Assembly (NCBI GenBank): GCA_026394315.1
Contig: JAPKYM010000174.1
Span: 1-9,022 of the forward strand
Direction of reading: 5' to 3'
DNA from: Candidatus Bathyarchaeota archaeon
GTDB lineage: Archaea; Thermoproteota; Bathyarchaeia; 40CM-2-53-6; RBG-13-38-9
DNA: 9,022 bases
The notes beneath the pieces are model-generated. The model saw only the letters and a list, made by a program, of their open reading frames with translations. It searched no databases and was not told the origin of the DNA. Of this stretch, positions 6,149-9,022 are shown piece after piece. The position numbers and the translations under genes were made by a program. Numbering within the stretch: the stretch's first letter is position 1; every line of letters starts with the position of its first letter.

Positions 6149-6162
6149 ATAGCGCGCGCTAT
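6149..6162. repeat. 14-bp perfect palindrome in the divergent promoter region
   Basis: ATAGCGCGCGCTAT is a perfect palindrome, with outer GGTA (6144-6147) and TACC (6166-6169) arms spaced unequally around it. It ends about 12 bp upstream of the cytX TATA box, a position suited to a transcription factor that activates or blocks promoter binding. A 12-base relative, differing at one base from its central 12, lies at 3428-3439. No binding protein can be named. Confidence 0.5.
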
Positions 6163-6173
6163 TCATACCAAGT

Positions 6174-6182
6174 CTTATATAT
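6174..6182 (+). promoter_or_regulatory. TATA box for the riboswitch-cytX-thiDN transcript
   Basis: CTTATATAT is the clearest TATA box in the window. A start about 25 bp downstream (near 6204) falls at the first base of the TPP aptamer (6206), the geometry expected if the leader is just the riboswitch plus its expression platform, about 160 nt in all. Confidence 0.65.
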
Positions 6183-6205
6183 CCACGGATTAGTGGGGTT
6201 ACCTA

Positions 6206-6300
6206 GCATCGGGGGAGCTGGATAGACCCGGCTGAGAGGATGGTTTCATTACCATCGACCCCTTAACCTGATCCGGATAATCCCGGCGGAGGGACGATGC
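6206..6300 (+). ncRNA. TPP riboswitch (THI element) aptamer
   Basis: All hallmark parts of the thiamine pyrophosphate aptamer are present. P1 pairs GCATCG (6206-6211) with CGATGC (6295-6300). P2 pairs a GGGG run (about 6211-6215) with CCCC (6259-6262). P3 pairs AGCTGG-like bases (6216-6221) with CCGGCT (6228-6233). The pyrimidine-binding core CTGAGA is at 6232-6237. An optional hairpin GATGGT/ACCATC spans 6239-6256, as in many bacterial examples. The second core AACCTGATCCGGATAAT begins at 6265. P5 pairs CCGG (6273-6276) with CCGG (6283-6286), and P4 pairs CCT with AGG (6290-6292), followed by GGGA. TPP binding would lower expression of the downstream HMP transporter and thiDN. Archaeal TPP riboswitches are known, chiefly from Thermoplasmata, often before transporter genes. 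The aptamer call is strong; mechanism is open. Confidence 0.95.
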
Positions 6301-6366
6301 ATTGTCCTCTTCCTGCCAAGTCTGTCCTAGAGTCAGCTCCGTCCTGCCGGCGGATGCAGTTCAAGG
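6301..6366 (+). promoter_or_regulatory. Putative expression platform of the TPP riboswitch
   Basis: This 66-nt leader joins the aptamer to the cytX ATG (6367). GTCCTGCCGG (6341-6350) can pair, with two small bulges, with CCGGCGGAGGGAC (6283-6295), which is the 3' side of P5/P4 in the aptamer. The two structures exclude each other. A weak Shine-Dalgarno-like GGATG (6352-6356) lies just downstream of this segment, so ligand binding might change its access; no T-run terminator is seen. The switch mechanism is inference. Confidence 0.4.
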
Positions 6367-7668
6367 ATGTCAAAACTCAAACTTCCTAAGATCCACGCTC
6401 CCCCTGAATGGGGGATTAAGCCAGTAGAGCAAGAATCGAGGTATCTTGGATTCCTAGACTACTTCGTCTTCTGGTCAAGTCTGGGGGCTGGACTGCTGGT
6501 TCTGCTGGCTGGAGCATTGCTTGTACCGGCCTTAAGCCTTCAGGATGCGATCTTGGCGATATTGATAGGAACGGCTATTGGAAATATCCCTCTTGTTCTA
6601 AGCGGAGTGATCGGTAGCAAGTACACAATTCCAACAATGGTTTCAGTAAGGCCCTCATTTGGGATTCGCGGGTCATATGTTGCAACAATCCTCAACCTAA
6701 TTCAACTCGTTGGCTGGACTGCCTTCGAAATAGTCATCATGGCCAAGGCTGCCGACACGATCAGCTCTGCAACGATTGGTTACTCCAGCGTGCCTTTCTG
6801 GATAATCATTTTCGCAGTTATATGTGTGGCAATGGCTATTGGAGGTCCACTTGCATTGATTAGGCACTGGCTTAAAAAATTTGCAATATGGATTGTATAC
6901 GGAACATCGGTCTGGGTAGCATACAGCATAATGTCAAGACATACCCTATTTGATCTACTCTCAATCAAGCCTCAGGGAGGCCTTCCTTTTCTTTTTGCAG
7001 TTGACCTTGTCATCGCAATGCCGATCTCTTGGATGCCTCTTGCAGCTGATTACATGAGATTCTCGAAGAACACTCGAGCCGCCGCCTCCGGAACATATTT
7101 TGGATACTTCGTTGCCAACAGTCTCTTCTACGCTCTCGGAGCGCTCTTTGTCCTAGGTGCGGGAGTCAAGGATCCAGTTCAAGCCATAGTTACTATAGTA
7201 TATGGTATCCCCGCACTGCTTCTCATCCTTGTTGACGAGACGGATAATTGCTTCGCGGACATTTACTCGGCCTCAGTCTCAATACAGAATATCTGGCCCA
7301 ATATCTCGCAGAAGTTGCTTGTCATTCTAATTGGGCTTATCGGTATGCTGCTGGCAATGCTTCTTCCCGTTGAGCAGTATACCTCATTTCTCTTGCTTAT
7401 AGGATCCCTATTCATACCGTTGTTCGGCGTAGTAGTGACTGATTACTTCTTCGTCAAACGAAGAGAATATCTAATCGAGGATCTGTATCGAGTCAACGGA
7501 AATTATTGGTATCAAAGAGGTTTGAACTTCAAAGCGATAGGGGCATGGATAATCGGGGTCATCTGTTACCATTCAATAGTAATCTACGAATCTTGGCTGG
7601 GGGCATCTATTCCTAGCTTCATAATTGCAGCATTCATTTATTGGCTAACAATGAAGGTTAAGAAATGA
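6367..7668 (+). CDS. cytX: CytX-like hydroxymethylpyrimidine transporter (NCS1 family)
   Basis: NCS1 permeases import nucleobases and related pyrimidines by cation symport; the CytX branch, found under TPP riboswitches, is assigned to uptake of HMP, the pyrimidine half of thiamine. The 433-residue protein has about twelve hydrophobic helices. Family landmarks are GFLDYFVFWSSLGAGLLVL (28-46), PTMVSVRPSFGIRGS (89-103), QLVGWTAFE (113-121), PISWMPLAADYMRFSK (219-234) and DETDNCFADIYSASVSIQN (290-308). Length is normal. ATG 6367 is chosen because it follows the riboswitch leader and sits directly before the conserved N-terminus; the ribosome-binding site is weak (GGATG at 6352-6356). The stop overlaps the thiDN start by ATGA, so the two are one translationally coupled operon. 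The riboswitch and partner gene make HMP a better substrate guess than cytosine. Confidence 0.88.
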   Translation: MSKLKLPKIHAPPEWGIKPVEQESRYLGFLDYFVFWSSLGAGLLVLLAGALLVPALSLQDAILAILIGTAIGNIPLVLSGVIGSKYTIPTMVSVRPSFGIRGSYVATILNLIQLVGWTAFEIVIMAKAADTISSATIGYSSVPFWIIIFAVICVAMAIGGPLALIRHWLKKFAIWIVYGTSVWVAYSIMSRHTLFDLLSIKPQGGLPFLFAVDLVIAMPISWMPLAADYMRFSKNTRAAASGTYFGYFVANSLFYALGALFVLGAGVKDPVQAIVTIVYGIPALLLILVDETDNCFADIYSASVSIQNIWPNISQKLLVILIGLIGMLLAMLLPVEQYTSFLLLIGSLFIPLFGVVVTDYFFVKRREYLIEDLYRVNGNYWYQRGLNFKAIGAWIIGVICYHSIVIYESWLGASIPSFIIAAFIYWLTMKVKK

Positions 7669-9022
7669 AACCGCAAGACACCCTGTTAGGCACAGGCAGA
7701 ATTCCCAAGGCCCTTACAATAGCTGGCTCGGATTCAGGAGGCGGCGCAGGAATTGAGGCAGACCTCAAGACCTTCGCTGCCTTGGGGGTTCATGGCCTAG
7801 CAGCCTTAACGTCCATAACGGCTCAGAATACTCTGAGAGTAGAATCCATCCAGGACGTGCGTCCAGAGATGGTCAAAGCCCAGATAGAGGCCGTAGGTGA
7901 AGATATCGGTGTCGACGCCGCAAAGACGGGAATGCTTCACACCCCTGAAATAATCCGAGTTGTCGCAGAGATTATCAGGAAATATGGTTTTGCAACTGTT
8001 GTGGATCCCGTGATGGTGGCCAAGAGTGGGGCAAATCTCCTCGAACCCGAAGCTATAGAGGTTCTGAAAAGCAAGCTTATTCCTATTGCACGAGTCGTAA
8101 CTCCGAATGCTCCTGAAGCCGAAGTTCTCTCCGGAGTTAAGATTGTATCATACGATGATGCCGTGGTTGCGGCTAGGGAGATCGCGGGCCTTGGTGCTGA
8201 AGCGGTGGTTGTGAAAGGCGGGCATATCTATGGAAATAGAGCGATTGACATACTCTACGTAAACGGAGTCACCAGGAAGTTCGAGGCTGAGCGCCTAAGT
8301 CAGAATGCGACCCATGGAACAGGATGCAGTTTCTCAGCAGCAATAGCTGCAGAGATGGCAAAAGGTAGGGAGATAGTTGAAGCCGTAGCCACAGCCAAGG
8401 AAATCGTGACAGAAGCGATAAGGTATGGACTCAAGATTGGCAAGGGACATGGCCCTGTGAATCCGCTGGCTGGTCTTTACAAAGAGGCTGAGAAATATTC
8501 GGTGATAAGGAATGTCTCAGAGGCTTTGGGGATTCTCGAAAGGGATCCTAACTTGCATTTGCTCATACCCGAATCGCAGACGAACTTGGCCATGGCCACA
8601 TCCTATGCAATTGATCTAGATGACTTGGTGGCGATCCCAGGGCGAATAGTCAGGGTTGGTAAACGGGTGCTTGCCACAGCGCCACCAGAGTTCGGGGCGT
8701 CAAAACACGTCGCTGCAACGGTCCTTGCCGCTAAGAAGTATGACTCCCAAATTAGAGCTGCTATGAATATTAGATTCTCGAAAGAAATATTGGAAATCTG
8801 TCAGAGGATGAAATTGACTGTATCATTTTACGATAGGAAGCTGGAGCCTGCTGAAATCAAACTCACGGAAGGCAAGACGACAAGTTGGGGTGCTGAGCAG
8901 GCAATCAAAAGAATAGGGCGAGTTCCTGATGTAATCTTCCACGAGGGAGACTGGGGCAAGGAGCCCATGATTGTAATCCTGGCCACAAATGCGGTTGAGC
9001 TTGCGAAGAGTGTTCAGAAGAT
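7665..9022 (+). CDS. thiDN: ThiD-ThiN fusion: HMP(-P) kinase and thiamine-phosphate synthase (3' end outside window)
   Basis: The bifunctional enzyme makes thiamine phosphate. The ThiD domain (about 14-270) phosphorylates HMP to HMP-PP; it shows AGSDSGGGAG (20-29), TGML and DPVMVAKSG, VVKGGH, and the anion-hole/catalytic motif HGTGCSFSAA (217-226). The ThiN domain (from about 275) couples HMP-PP to thiazole phosphate and replaces ThiE in many archaea; it shows PESQTNLAMA (from 302), AIPGRIV, FGASKHVAATVLAAKKYDSQ, RAAMNIRFS, EGKTTSWG and PDVIFHEGDWGKEPM. These residues near the end match catalytically active fused ThiN, not the stand-alone regulator form, though this is inferred from context. 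The frame is still open at 9022 after 452 codons and should end shortly. ATG 7665 overlaps the cytX stop by 4 bp. TPP riboswitch control is shared with cytX. Confidence 0.95.
   Translation, partial: MKPQDTLLGTGRIPKALTIAGSDSGGGAGIEADLKTFAALGVHGLAALTSITAQNTLRVESIQDVRPEMVKAQIEAVGEDIGVDAAKTGMLHTPEIIRVVAEIIRKYGFATVVDPVMVAKSGANLLEPEAIEVLKSKLIPIARVVTPNAPEAEVLSGVKIVSYDDAVVAAREIAGLGAEAVVVKGGHIYGNRAIDILYVNGVTRKFEAERLSQNATHGTGCSFSAAIAAEMAKGREIVEAVATAKEIVTEAIRYGLKIGKGHGPVNPLAGLYKEAEKYSVIRNVSEALGILERDPNLHLLIPESQTNLAMATSYAIDLDDLVAIPGRIVRVGKRVLATAPPEFGASKHVAATVLAAKKYDSQIRAAMNIRFSKEILEICQRMKLTVSFYDRKLEPAEIKLTEGKTTSWGAEQAIKRIGRVPDVIFHEGDWGKEPMIVILATNAVELAKSVQK

Noticed and set aside
6239..6256. Hairpin GATGGT/ACCATC as a novel insertion in the riboswitch
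   Set aside because: An optional stem between CTGAGA and the 3' side of P2 is common in bacterial TPP riboswitches.
1..9022. tRNA, rRNA, CRISPR array, insertion sequence or attachment site
   Set aside because: Spacers were read on both strands; none contains a tRNA-like GTTCGA/CCA pattern, regularly spaced repeats, transposase fragments or terminal repeats.

Overview
The window is archaeal. The first 3.4 kb carries archaeal/eukaryotic information-processing genes: deoxyhypusine synthase, SRP54 GTPase, ribosomal protein L21e and the RNA polymerase subunit Rpo4/Rpb4. Several genes also have TATA-like boxes about 25 bp before a likely start, some of them apparently leaderless. The deoxyhypusine synthase - SRP54 - L21e - Rpo4 order and moderate GC content fit a TACK-type lineage (Nitrososphaerota/Bathyarchaeia-like), but I cannot assign a species.

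Layout. (1) 1-2419, plus strand: the 3' end of deoxyhypusine synthase, then SRP54 (TTG start), then rpl21e and rpo4 as a tight pair with its own promoter. (2) 2438-3373: an HtpX-like M48 membrane protease that keeps HELGH but appears to lack the segment carrying the fourth membrane helix and the third zinc ligand. (3) 3437-3778, minus strand: a small membrane-anchored c-type cytochrome, intact in reading frame except for one TGA between anchor and heme domain; treated here as a pseudogene. (4) 3986-4501: ThiW, the S component thought to import the thiazole half of thiamine. It is followed by an unrecognised P-loop NTPase (4587-5204) and, convergently, a second ECF-type S component (5246-6061, minus). 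(5) 6062-6366: a divergent control region holding two TATA boxes, a 14-bp palindrome and a well-formed TPP riboswitch. (6) 6367-9022: a CytX-like hydroxymethylpyrimidine transporter overlapping by 4 bp a ThiD-ThiN fusion that runs off the window end.

How the genes work together. The right half is a thiamine salvage locus. CytX would bring in hydroxymethylpyrimidine (HMP) and ThiW the thiazole. ThiD phosphorylates HMP to HMP-PP, and the fused ThiN domain joins it to thiazole phosphate, giving thiamine phosphate. The riboswitch senses the end product TPP and controls the cytX-thiDN operon. No EcfA or EcfT energising subunit lies in the window, so the two S components must borrow one from elsewhere or work alone.

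The points most worth a second look are the TGA-interrupted cytochrome, the shortened HtpX, the archaeal TPP riboswitch with a possible expression platform, the unassigned P-loop NTPase between the two S-component genes, and GCGCGC-centred sequences that fall mostly in gaps between genes. I saw no tRNA, rRNA, CRISPR array or insertion sequence.
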